The notes under the pieces: generated by a model | Told to the model about the DNA's origin: nothing | Seen by the model: only the letters and a program-made list of their open reading frames with translations | Database searches by the model: none | Part shown: piece by piece, positions 30,757 to 40,061 of the stretch | Position numbering within the stretch: the stretch's first letter is position 1 | Layout of the letters: the number at the start of each line of letters is the position of its first letter | From: Gautieria morchelliformis | Taxonomy: Eukaryota > Basidiomycota > Agaricomycetes > Gomphales > Gomphaceae | Direction: 5' to 3' | Length of the DNA stretch: 64,000 nt | NCBI GenBank assembly: GCA_015179125.1 | Contig: WHVA01000197.1 | Coordinates: forward strand, 62,001 to 126,000 | Program-made: the position numbers and the translations under genes

Positions 30757-31247
30757 TGTCAGGGGAACCCCAATCACGCACTGCTCTACCGCAGACGCTT
30801 TACTGCAGATGCTTTACCGCAGATGCTTTATCGCAGATGCATTATCGCAGATGCATTATTGCAGACACTTTATTGCAGATGCTTTATTGCAGCATGTTAT
30901 TGGTGGCCCCCTGAGCTTCTCCTAGCCTTTAGCATCCTTCTGTCTTGTGTTCTATTTATTTCCTTTCCTGTTCCGGCCCCTTCCGACATCATTCATTCCT
31001 TATCTGTCCAGCCCTGTTATCAGTGGCATTATTGCTTATGTAACTCAGGCATTCGGTGATCGGGCTAGCATGCCCGAGTTTACTTATAGTCGTAGTTAGG
31101 TGGCAAAGGGGTTCTTTAGAGTTTTCTCTGTGGATCCCCCTTTGCCAGGTATGTCTGTGTCCTGTATATAGTTCTCTATCTTACTTTGGATCCCCCTTCG
31201 CCAGTTCACCGCTTGAGTGTAGAGCGTCTGCCTAGGTTGCCCTTATA
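30757..31247. mobile_element. Solo LTR (491 bp) in gypsy gag
   Basis: Starts TGTCAGGGGAACCCC and ends GCCCTTATA, with AAACA on both sides (30752-30756, 31248-31252). Comparison with the minus-strand gag (MNKQVQDALHRS) shows the exact empty site. The 3' end is TA and not CA. Confidence 0.82.
30787..30891. repeat. 14-bp minisatellite inside the solo LTR
   Basis: About seven units of the form TTTAYYGCAGATGC in tandem (for example TTTACCGCAGATGC, TTTATCGCAGATGC). Variation is mostly at the YY positions. Confidence 0.85.
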
Positions 31248-33259
31248 AAACAGGTGCAGGACACATTGCACCGGAACGCCCTCACGGGCCACAAGCACGA
31301 TCATATCGCATCGCAGCTTGATAACATTTCCGCTGCTCTCATAGAGTTTGGCAAAGAGCTGCACCAGGTTGAGGAGATCAGGCTGCGAGATGCGGCCACA
31401 CCGGAAGACGTTCAGACAGCCCTCCGCTCACATGGGGAATGCAGAACACCACGTCAAGGCTCGCGACAGTCCGCAGCTAGTGAACGTGGCCACAATGCAG
31501 AAGACCTGCGGCGAAAGGAACTGGATGGGCAGAGAATGCTGCCGCCAGCTGCCCCGGTCAAACAGGACGTGTAGTTCAGAAATGAACCCCAAGGAGAACT
31601 GGCTGCCCCCACAGACAGCCGTAAGACAATCCAACAGATCGTCAGAGAGCAAGTCGCCTCAGAGCCTGACTCTGAAGCAATGAGGGAGAGCTTAGAGCTC
31701 GAAGCCACGCACTGGGAGCAAAAAGAGGCCGCAGTCACGTGCTGCCACATGCAGGCCCTCAAGCTACTAGTGAAGAACGCCAAGGAAGCGGTGGCCCAAA
31801 GCCACGCCACTCAGCAGCCTGACGAGCAGCTCACGTGCACAGTGCAGGATGCATTACAAGCACGCACAGCCTACAACAGCAGGCTTTGGATCAGCAACAT
31901 GGGGCTGACGGGGGACACCAGGCACAAAACACCCCCAGATCCGAGAGCACAATATGCTCCCGGTCCCGAGCCCGGGGCCCATCAGGGCATACAACAGCCT
32001 TCTCCGCGTGGCATCACAGCTGTGCGAAAGATCCATGGCCCTGACAGAGGGCCAGGGCATACCGGATCAGGCTGAATCATACCGCTGGAGCCATACAATG
32101 GGATCACACAGATGATCTGTGTGGGGTTAACAGACACCACTGACACAGACCCAGAGAAGTCTGTGCTTGCAAAAGCCAGCGTAAAGCTGGCTCACCCCGA
32201 GCCATATGCTGGGGGATCTGACCTCGAAGAGTTTGAAATACTCGTCATTTGAAATCTTTGTCGTAGCCATCTTGCGATGGCTGAAAATGAACTGCCTCCT
32301 GGGGCCAGCAAGCATAGACATGCAGGTCAGCTACATGGGCACTCACCTGACTGGTGAGGCCCAGGAGTGGTTCCTTCGAAACATAGAACGCTTCGACCAC
32401 CAGGTCCGCAACTGGACCCTGGAAACAGTGATGCAGGGCCTTCAAAAAAGGTTCCTGCACACACTGACATACCACCACACATTGAATAAATTCGATGCGG
32501 TCATGCAGGGCACGAAAACCGTTCAGGCGATGCTGAACAAGCTCACAAAATATGCGGCGCATATGATACAGCTGCCCGATGACTACATGTTCCGGAAATG
32601 GTTTGTGTTGGCACTGCGTGAGACGCTGCGCAACGAAGTCCTCAAAAAGGGCTATAACGCCAAGAGCAGCTTGATAGAGCAGCTCTTTGAGACAGCCTGC
32701 ATGATTGAGGAGCCATCCTGATACAATATGGGGATGCGCCATGCAGAAAGTGCAGCGGCAACAGCAAGCGCTGCCCGGCTTGCAGTGAGCAAGCCTGTGA
32801 CACAGACAGGCCTGACCAGGCCTAGCATGTTCCTGAGGAGTGGGGAAGCATAGCGACCGCCCCCCCCCCCCACGCCTAGCGCAAGCTGGACACCTGCCTG
32901 AAGCCAAACAGCCTCAAGCATCAGGATCATCACTGCGACCTGCCCCACCACCGAAAGTGACAGGCCAACCTAACGATCAGCCCAGCGGTGGCCAAAGCAG
33001 CACTACATGCTTTGAATGTGGCCAGCCTGGCCACAAAAAAGCGGAGTGTCCCCGGCTTAGGTCCAGTATACGGACAGCAGCCGTAAGGCACGACGATGAG
33101 AACGAGGATCTGGATGCGGATCCTGGACAAAATTCTCTTCAACAGATTGATGAAGAGGGGGAGGGTGATCCCCAACCCAATGAATCTCCAGACAATGGAG
33201 ACGGGGCCACTGAAGAGTGGGATCCTGAGCCGTCCTAACACTATGAATGGGATGAAGAT

Positions 33260-33886
33260 GTGGAAGACACCACCTACAGGTCCAGCGGGATCAGGATCAC
33301 GCTGGAAGATGACGCCACCATGAAGGTCATGGCAGCATGTACATCAGTCACACCAGACAAGGCGGCCAAGCTGGTGTATCACCACCGAAGCAAACACAGG
33401 ACGCGGCCGATGTGCCCACGTAGTGAAAACTGTACCCTCTCGAGGTACTGGGAAATAAATGGCGTAAAAGCCCACTGCCTGCTGGATAACGGAAGCAAAG
33501 GGGTACTGTTATCCCCTGAATTGACGTGGGCCACCAGGATGAAAACATTCACCCTGCAGCAGCCAATAACGCTCCAGCTGGCCTGCATTGGCAGCCATTC
33601 CATTATTAATTATGGAACAAACATGACCATTAAATTTGGTCGTGAAATATACAATGAATATTTTGACGTAGTGAACATCGAATATTACGACGCAATCTTA
33701 GGGACACTGTTCCTAAGGAGATTTGGCATCACCCTGGATTTTTCAAGCCCAGGGATGATCCGTAAGGGGAACGAAATAATCCCCACGGGCAAGGTATCAT
33801 TCGATGATAACGAGTTGACAAATGAGGGCAAGGGGCCAAGGGTGAGCAGGATTACCCCAGCGCCGAAGCCAAACCTGGCTCATTGA
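33260..33886 (+). pseudogene. Gypsy protease region, plus-strand copy
   Basis: Parallel to the minus-strand gag C-terminus: GYWEIN-like RYWEINGVKAHCLLDNGS, with the active-site DSG changed to DNG, and ILGTLFLRRFGITLDF. The open frame ends GPRVSRITPAPKPNLAH as in the other copy. Separated from gag by a stop at about 33236. The changed active-site turn suggests loss of activity. Confidence 0.85.
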
Positions 33887-33919
33887 AGCCAGGAGGACAA
33901 GTCACATAACAACTCATCC

Positions 33920-35510
33920 TTGAGGTCCCCCTACAACTGTAGGGAGAGGTGCTCTCACCTGACAGTGAAAGCGATGGGGAAGAAAAAGGCCATCCTGCGC
34001 ACCGCGGGACCTAATAAACGCACACAGCACCTAATGGCTTCTAAGCCAACCACCACCGTCATCCTCACAGATGATGGCATCCCTCGCCTCCACGAGGAAT
34101 GGATGGAGAGAATCACTGACCTAGTCAGTGGAATTCCATTAGAACTCCCACCGCTGTGGGAGATCAACCATGAGACCAATCTCATTGATCTCAACAAGCA
34201 CATGCAGTATCGACTACCAAAGTGCCCCGAACATTTCCGAGAGGAACTGTCCGCGAATATAGAACGCTACACCACTGCAAAGTGGTGGATCCCGGCAGCT
34301 GCACAGCAGGCTGTACCCATGCTGTGCGGCTGAAGAAGAACGGTATGCTATGAGCCGTCTTCAATCTACGGCAGCAGAATGAGAACACTGTGAAGGATGT
34401 TACACCCTTCCCAGATCAGGATATCATCCGCAGCAACATGGCTTGCTGTCGGTATCGCACGAAACTCAATATGTCCGAAGCATACAAGCAGATCTGGATT
34501 CATCCGGATCACGTAGGAAAGACTGCCTTTGCCACGATCCTTGGCACCTTCAGGAGCCAAGTGATACAGATGGGAGACTGCAATGCCCCATCAACATTCC
34601 AATGGCTGATGACAGCCATATTCCGCAACTGCATAGGTTGCTTTGTCCATGTCTACATGGATGATATATTCATTTTCTCCCTCTTGATACAAGAGCACGA
34701 GGAGCACCTCTACATTGTCTTTGACAGACTGAGGAAGAACCACGTTTTTCTGAGCAAGAAAAAGGTTGACCTCTATTCCATCCAAATGGAGTGCCTCAGC
34801 CACATCATCGATGGCCAAGGTGTACACGCCGACGAGGACAAGATGCAACACATTTGTGAGTGGCGAAGGCCGTGGACGTTCAACAACGTCCAGCGCTTCC
34901 TCGGGCTAGTACAATACATGGCACACTACATGCCAGATGTTAGCACATACACGACCTCATTGTTGGGTTGCGCGCGTAACAACCATCCATTCGAATGGAC
35001 CCCACTGCTAGACAAATGCTGGCAAAGCATTAAGGTGTTGGCCTGTAAGGCCCCCATCCTGCATCCAATCGACGCACAGTGCCCAGAGCCAATCTGGGTC
35101 ATCACTGACGGGTCAAAAGCTGGCATCAGTGCAGTCTACGGCCAGGGCCCCAACTGGAAAACCTGTCAGCCAGCCAGCTTCTTGTCAATGAAGTTCAGTG
35201 TTGCTCAGCAACACTACCGGACTCACGAGCACGAAATAATTGCGGTGCTTGAGGCTCTCATGAAATTGGAGGATAAACTACTGGGATGAAGGTTCACCCT
35301 CATCACAGATCACAAAGGGCTCGAATACTTCGAGACCCAGAAGAGCCTATCTGACCGCCAGGTAAGATGGTGGTAGTTTCTATCCCGTTTCAACTTCAAC
35401 ACCATTCACGTTGACGGTGTGGAGAACAAGGTAGCAGACTTCCTGTTGCACTACTATGAGAGCGACATGAGTGACGACAGTCACCTGGACCACATCTTCA
35501 TAAACGCAGA
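33920..35510 (+). pseudogene. Gypsy RT and RNase H, plus-strand copy
   Basis: First part 33920-34333 (MGKKKAILRTAGPNKR to QQAVPMLCG) ends by a small deletion in the CVLKKNGT segment. It resumes at 34390 with KDVTPFPDQDIIRSNM; FVHVYMDDIFIF is intact, and the RNase H part VITDGSKAGISAVYG follows. A TGA replaces an Arg codon after EDKLLG (35287). Text still recognisable to HLDHIFINADA. Truncated by the inverted repeat. Confidence 0.88.
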
Positions 35511-35520
35511 TGCGTGCTTA

Positions 35521-36122
35521 TGTCATGAAGCGTTTAGTTCCTATACTCAGATGCTCTGTCCTCCCATTCTCCACTCCACCTCCGTGTTCGCTCCGATCGC
35601 CCTTGCCGTGTTCGGCGACCGATCTTCGCTGTTCGTGCCATTCACCATAGCCACACCATCAAAGCACAATCGACGTCTTTGGACCGACTTCATAGTTCAT
35701 CACTGGTCCTATCACCCCCTCTGCTCAACCCTCTTTCGATGTTGTTCCTCTGATCGGATTGTCACAATCCGTGTATTTCCTGCACCTAGTTATCCCCGTT
35801 TCCCCTTTCTCCACTCCTGCTCCGTGTTCACTCGGCTTCGCCCCCCACTTTGACCACTCCTCCCCTATGTCATCTCCGTTCGCCCTTCCTCGCATTTCGC
35901 TGAACGACTATTCGCTGCTCACATCATTTGCCAGCAGGCACGCCATCAAACACGATCGACGCCCCCTACCCAGTATGATGGTTCGTCACTGCCCCCATAA
36001 GCTTCTCGATCCAACCCCTTTGGGTGTTCATATGGCCAGGATGTGTTTGCAGGACGTCCCCTCCATAGGTCGTGTGGGATCAACCCAGTAGATGAAGAGT
36101 CCATGCAGGGTAGCATGTATGC
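35521..36122 (+). repeat. 600-bp inverted repeat, right copy
   Basis: TGTCATGAAGCG to GGTAGCATGTATGC; inverted relative to 29346-29944. Both copies have their TG end against the gypsy fragment between them. No 5-bp duplication is visible at either edge, so simple insertion of a solo LTR into the gypsy copy is not demonstrated. Confidence 0.8.
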
Positions 36123-36336
36123 AGTGTAAGGGCAACCCTGGCTGGTTGTGGAGATCACACTACCACACAACTGACAAGGGGAAATCCAAAGTATGTATGA
36201 ATGAACAGAGCATACAAGAGAGGGGATTCTCACCTGACAAGGGGAAATCCAAAGAGAAAAGTCTAAGGACCCCCAATGTCAGCGAGCCCGTATTATACTA
36301 TGCTGCGCAGCCAGGGACAACACTTGGCACCCGCCA

Positions 36337-37056
36337 TCAACCCTTCACCCTCCTGACCTCCTTGACCCTTGATCGACCCTTGATGCCACCTATTACGCGA
36401 GTCGCTTGATTTCCGACACTGTTCCGAGAGTGGAAGTCGGAAATTGGAGTGGAACTGGAAAGGCGAACAGAACTGGTGGAAGTTCTCCCAGAAGCGGAAT
36501 CATTTCCGAAAGCAGAGGCAGAGATGGAATCGGAATTGGAAGCGGAGTCGGAAATGGAGTCAGAACTGGGTGTGGTGTCAGAACTGGAAATGGAAAACAG
36601 GGTGTCCCCTGACACTATGAGGTTATTGGCCTCTTCTGCCGTTTCTTTTGCTACCGTAACCGCTTCTCTCACTGTGTCTGTCGCCGCTCCGATTTTCTTG
36701 ATAATCAGGCTGAGGTTCTGTTCAACCTGACGCAGGACCGCCGCCACTACGTTTTTCGCCACCTCTTCCAACATCAATATCACAACCGCTCTAGCCCCTT
36801 CTTGCAGTGTTTTCCCCATGGTGTTGTGCGCGAGCGAGAGCAGTGAGTAGCTTAGCTGCTCCACCCACAGCTGGTCGTCTTTTGCTAGGTAACCGTGTCT
36901 GTCTAGATAGTTTCTCGCCTGCTCTCTTGTATGCACTGCTGCTGTTGGTTCTGTCAGAAGTTCTAGCCTAGTTCTATTGCTGGGTGGGTGCTGGTTGCTC
37001 AACCTCGTCCGACTCTGTGACATGGCATGCACCTGGGCGTGAATGCTCAGCAGCAT
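36337..37056 (-). CDS. Hypothetical helical protein with Ser-rich tail (239 aa)
   Basis: Single open frame on the minus strand. The N-terminal half has NYLDRHGYLAKDDQLWVEQL and a long helix (LEEVAKNVVAAVLRQVEQN, then ATDTVREAVTVAKETAEEAN). The C-terminal part is Ser/Asp repeats (DSISDSASNSDSISAS), then a basic end. The helical part reminds me of ORF1 proteins of basidiomycete retroelements, but I cannot name a family. The Ser-rich part arises from GGAAxCGGAAxTGGAA-like repeats on the plus strand (36450-36610). It lies between the inverted repeat and the W2 flank with no clear partner. Confidence 0.5.
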   Translation of the reverse strand: MLLSIHAQVHAMSQSRTRLSNQHPPSNRTRLELLTEPTAAVHTREQARNYLDRHGYLAKDDQLWVEQLSYSLLSLAHNTMGKTLQEGARAVVILMLEEVAKNVVAAVLRQVEQNLSLIIKKIGAATDTVREAVTVAKETAEEANNLIVSGDTLFSISSSDTTPSSDSISDSASNSDSISASAFGNDSASGRTSTSSVRLSSSTPISDFHSRNSVGNQATRVIGGIKGRSRVKEVRRVKG

Positions 37057-37321
37057 CGTCTTTTCTTTTGCTTCTTTTTGTAGAAGCTATGGTGATGCTG
37101 CTGTCTACTGTCAGCAGTACGCTAGCAAGGTGTGTGATCACTGTGTGTTTGTGAGATTGGTTTTGGAGTATTTTGGTGGGGGTGGTTAGTGTGCCCTTCT
37201 ATAGGCAAACATATGCAAACATTCACATGTAGTTTGCTTAATGAAAGAGTCACCTCTCCCTCTGAATGGAATCTGTGCTTCATGCTCAAATAAAATTATG
37301 ATACAATTATATCGAGGTTAT

Positions 37322-37600
37322 GTGCAGTTATGATTAAATTATGAGATACAGGCAGCCATAACTGTTACAATTATAATATATTATGCTCTAAAAAATAATA
37401 TAATCTTAATTGGACAGCCCTAGTCAGACACCACTCACTTACTATTTCACTGTGGTAGTGAAGCGTATCTCAAGCACATCTTGTGCGTGTTGTTGCATAT
37501 GCCTCTAAGTCAGACCTCTCACTTACCATCTCATTATGGTAGATTAGAATTCACTTCACAGGCCAATGGACATACTCATGGATCACACTAGGTGAGAGGA
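37322..37600. repeat. Distal 3' flank of W2, duplicated at W1
   Basis: Counterpart of 1631-1901. Ends GGTGAGAGGA at 37600; GAGGA (37596-37600) is the target duplication of the copia element that follows. Confidence 0.88.
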
Positions 37601-37696
37601 TGTTGGGTGCATTTATGCTCCTGCACCAAAATCAAGCATAATATGTCCAATTTATTGTGTGGTGTTTCCAATTGTTTCTCACACTGTTCTTGATGA

Positions 37697-38967
37697 CTTC
37701 CTTACGGATTATCTGTGCCATTGCTGCCAGGAATAACTGGCCTATTCACCAAATGGATGTGGACAGTGCGTATTTGAATGATACACTGCCAGAACCTATT
37801 TACATGAGACAGCCGTATGGATATGAGACCGGAGACAAAGATGATGTCCTCCTGCTGAAGAAAGCACTTTACGGCCTCAAACAGTCTGGAAGGGAATGGT
37901 ACAAACATCTGAGTGGTGAATTTCTCAAGTTAGGATTCACTAAATCAGCTTCGGATGGAGCTGTATTTTGCAGACGTGGACCGAGAGGGCATGCGATTAT
38001 TGCAACGGCGGTGGACGACCTCACTATCACAGCTGAGAGTCAACCAATCCTCGATGGGGTAAAGCATGACCTTGCCCAGATCTTCAGTATGAAAGATCTA
38101 GGCGAGATTCACTGGCTTTTGAACCTCAAAATTGAAAGAGATTGGAGTAACAAATCGATTGCAATATCACAAGCCGCATACATCCAAAAAATCATCAAAA
38201 AATTCAATCTGGATGATGCCAAAACGTTTTCCACGCCTCTCGACCCAGCCGTTAAATTATCCAGGGACCAATGCCCTTCTACAGATGAAGACAAACAGAA
38301 GATGTCAAGAGTTCCATACAGACAAGCGATAGGATCATTGATGTGGGCAGCAGTAGCCACTCGACCAGACATTGCATTCGCAGTGTCATTACTTTCTCAA
38401 TTCCTCGAAAACCCAGGTCCAACACATTGGCATGCAGTCAAACGTGTCTTTAAATATCTAAAAGGCACGATGGACTACAAATTGACACTTGGGAAGAATC
38501 GAGACGGCCTCATTGGGTATTCAGATGCGGATTGGGCTTCTCAAGAGCACAGGCACTCATACTCGGCTTATATTTTTCAGATTGATGGAGGGACAGTATC
38601 ATGGAGTTGTCAAAAACAATCCATTGTAGCCCTATCATCAACTGAAGCCGAATTCGTTGCCCTGACTCATGCGAGTAAAGAAGCCTTATGGATGCGCCAC
38701 TTTATTTCTGAAGTGTTCCAACCGCTGAATTGTCCCATCAAACTTTATTCAGACAATCAATCAGCCATTGCCATTGTCTATGGCACTCAACAACACACGA
38801 GGACCAAGCATTTCGACATTAGATTATATTTCATCCGAGATATAGTCGAAGACGAAGAACTTAAGCTTGTGTACCTACCAACGGAACACATGCTAGCCGA
38901 TCTTCTCACTAAAGGGCTTCCTAGTCCTAGAGTGAGAATCCTCAATGAGAAAATCGGAATATATTAA
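37697..38967 (+). pseudogene. Copia RT (partial) and RNase H of the second element
   Basis: Open to the stop at 38967, beginning within RT at SLRIICAIAARNNWPIHQMD. It keeps the Asp pair in ATAVDDLTITAE and the RNase H boxes GYSDADWASQEHRHSYSA, STEAEFVALTHASKEA and YSDNQSAIAI. About 85 percent alike by eye to 21020-22292. An apparent ATG upstream comes from LTR sequence. The 5' deletion removes integrase and gag, so it is not autonomous. Confidence 0.9.
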
Positions 38968-38980
38968 GCTTGAGGGGGCG

Positions 38981-39469
38981 TGTTGGGTGCATTTATGCTC
39001 CTGCACCAAAATCAAGCATAATATGTTCGATTTACTGTATGGTGTTCCAATTCTTTCTCACATTGTTCTTGTACCATGCATCTATTTCTCTGATTATTTT
39101 CGAAATTTTCCAGTCACTCCCTATCTCTCCATTCTACTCTGTTATTTCTATTTTCACAGGCGGCTGCACCCAGCGGAGTTTGAAATGACTTCGACACGCG
39201 AGCCCTTGGGCGCTAAAGGGCCGGGTGCAAGTATATGCCTTCTGAGACAGGATTACACTCCTCTCTCAGTGACAATAAATTCACTGAGAGAGGCGAGTAG
39301 TATTCTTTGTATTTTCATAACATGTTGACTGAAAATCATGTAGTACATTTGATTCTAGGTACTGTATTAATACATCAGTGACAATAAATTCACTGAGAGA
39401 GTACATTTGATTCTAGCTTTCTAAGAACTCTACCGAACCTTCCCTGCCATAGCCCCTTAGTTGCTAATA
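38981..39469 (+). repeat. 3' LTR of the second copia element
   Basis: TGTTGGGTGC...TTGCTAATA, 489 bp. Compared with the solo copy at 62857-63285 it has an extra ~60 bp that repeats the hairpin segment (GTGACAATAAATTCACTGAGAGAG). Confidence 0.88.
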
Positions 39470-39925
39470 GAGGAGAGCATAGATTGTACTCTGCATACCA
39501 AAGCCTGTCACTCATCGATGATGACCTTGTGTGAATTGGTAGCTTACACAGTAGATATGCTGCAAGACAGACTGTGTCCAAGACAGACTATCAAAGGGTT
39601 ACTGCAAGTACAATATGGCAAGTCAAATCACTATGATACCAGGGGGTGCAATATCCATGTGTCAATGAGTGTTTGCCCTGGGAAACTCATGCGGCACCTT
39701 TGCATTGTGTCCATGAAGTGCCATGCTCAAACTGGCTGAGATCAAGCTTTGTGGACCCCTTTGCTATAACAGCAGTATTTCCTGGCCACCACAAACCTAC
39801 CTGAGACCAGGGTGGAACCCAGAATAAATGTTCTGAGCGCAAGTTGAGTAGCCAGCCATTTTCTAGCCGTGAGTCATGTTGAAACCAAGGCCCTCTACCT
39901 GTGAAAAGGATATTAGCAGATTTCA
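39470..39925. repeat. Proximal 3' flank of W2
   Basis: Counterpart of 26660-27125. It ends at the ancestral W2 stop region (39926). Confidence 0.9.
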
Positions 39926-40061
39926 TCATGTTAAATCAAGGTAACACCTGCTGACTAGGTGTGTGACCTGCGAATGGTGCTGAAGTGAGCCCCCCGGCGT
40001 CTGCATTCCACACACGGATCGTCTCGTCATGAGACCCGGAGACGATGCGCTTTCCATCGTG

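Larger units (their letters stand above)
30281..33238 (+). pseudogene. Gypsy gag, plus-strand copy, broken
   Basis: Contains the N-terminal TTADATLDQESRTPEDGEI, capsid region LTGEAQEWFLRNIERF and zinc knuckle CFECGQPGHKKAEC. Breaks: an LTR at 30757-31247; a TAG near 31575; a short tandem duplication of TTTGAAAT... near 32233-32255 that shifts frame; and a stop after EEPS at 32719-32721. The upstream ATG of the other copy is followed here by a stop. Not functional. Confidence 0.88.
29945..35520 (+). mobile_element. Degraded plus-strand copy of the same gypsy family, truncated at both ends
   Basis: Begins in the middle of the 212-bp LTR (29945-30106; the first ~57 bp are missing), then gag, protease, RT and RNase H in the order of the 1902-26659 element. 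It ends after the RNase H region (HIFINADACL), where the inverted repeat starts at 35521. Integrase, chromodomain and the extra ORFs are absent. It contains a solo LTR in gag and many stops and frameshifts. Confidence 0.9.
37601..39469 (+). mobile_element. Second copia element with internal deletion
   Basis: Starts with about 93 bp of a 5' LTR (37601-37693), then jumps directly into RT sequence, so the rest of the 5' LTR, gag, protease, integrase and the RT start are deleted. A full 3' LTR follows (38981-39469). GAGGA flanks it (37596-37600, 39470-39474). The LTR is a diverged subfamily of the 9506 family and ends CTAATA. Confidence 0.9.

Noticed and set aside
29346-36122. A composite TIR transposon of 6.8 kb
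   Set aside because: No target duplication or matching outer ends were found; kept only as a question in the findings.
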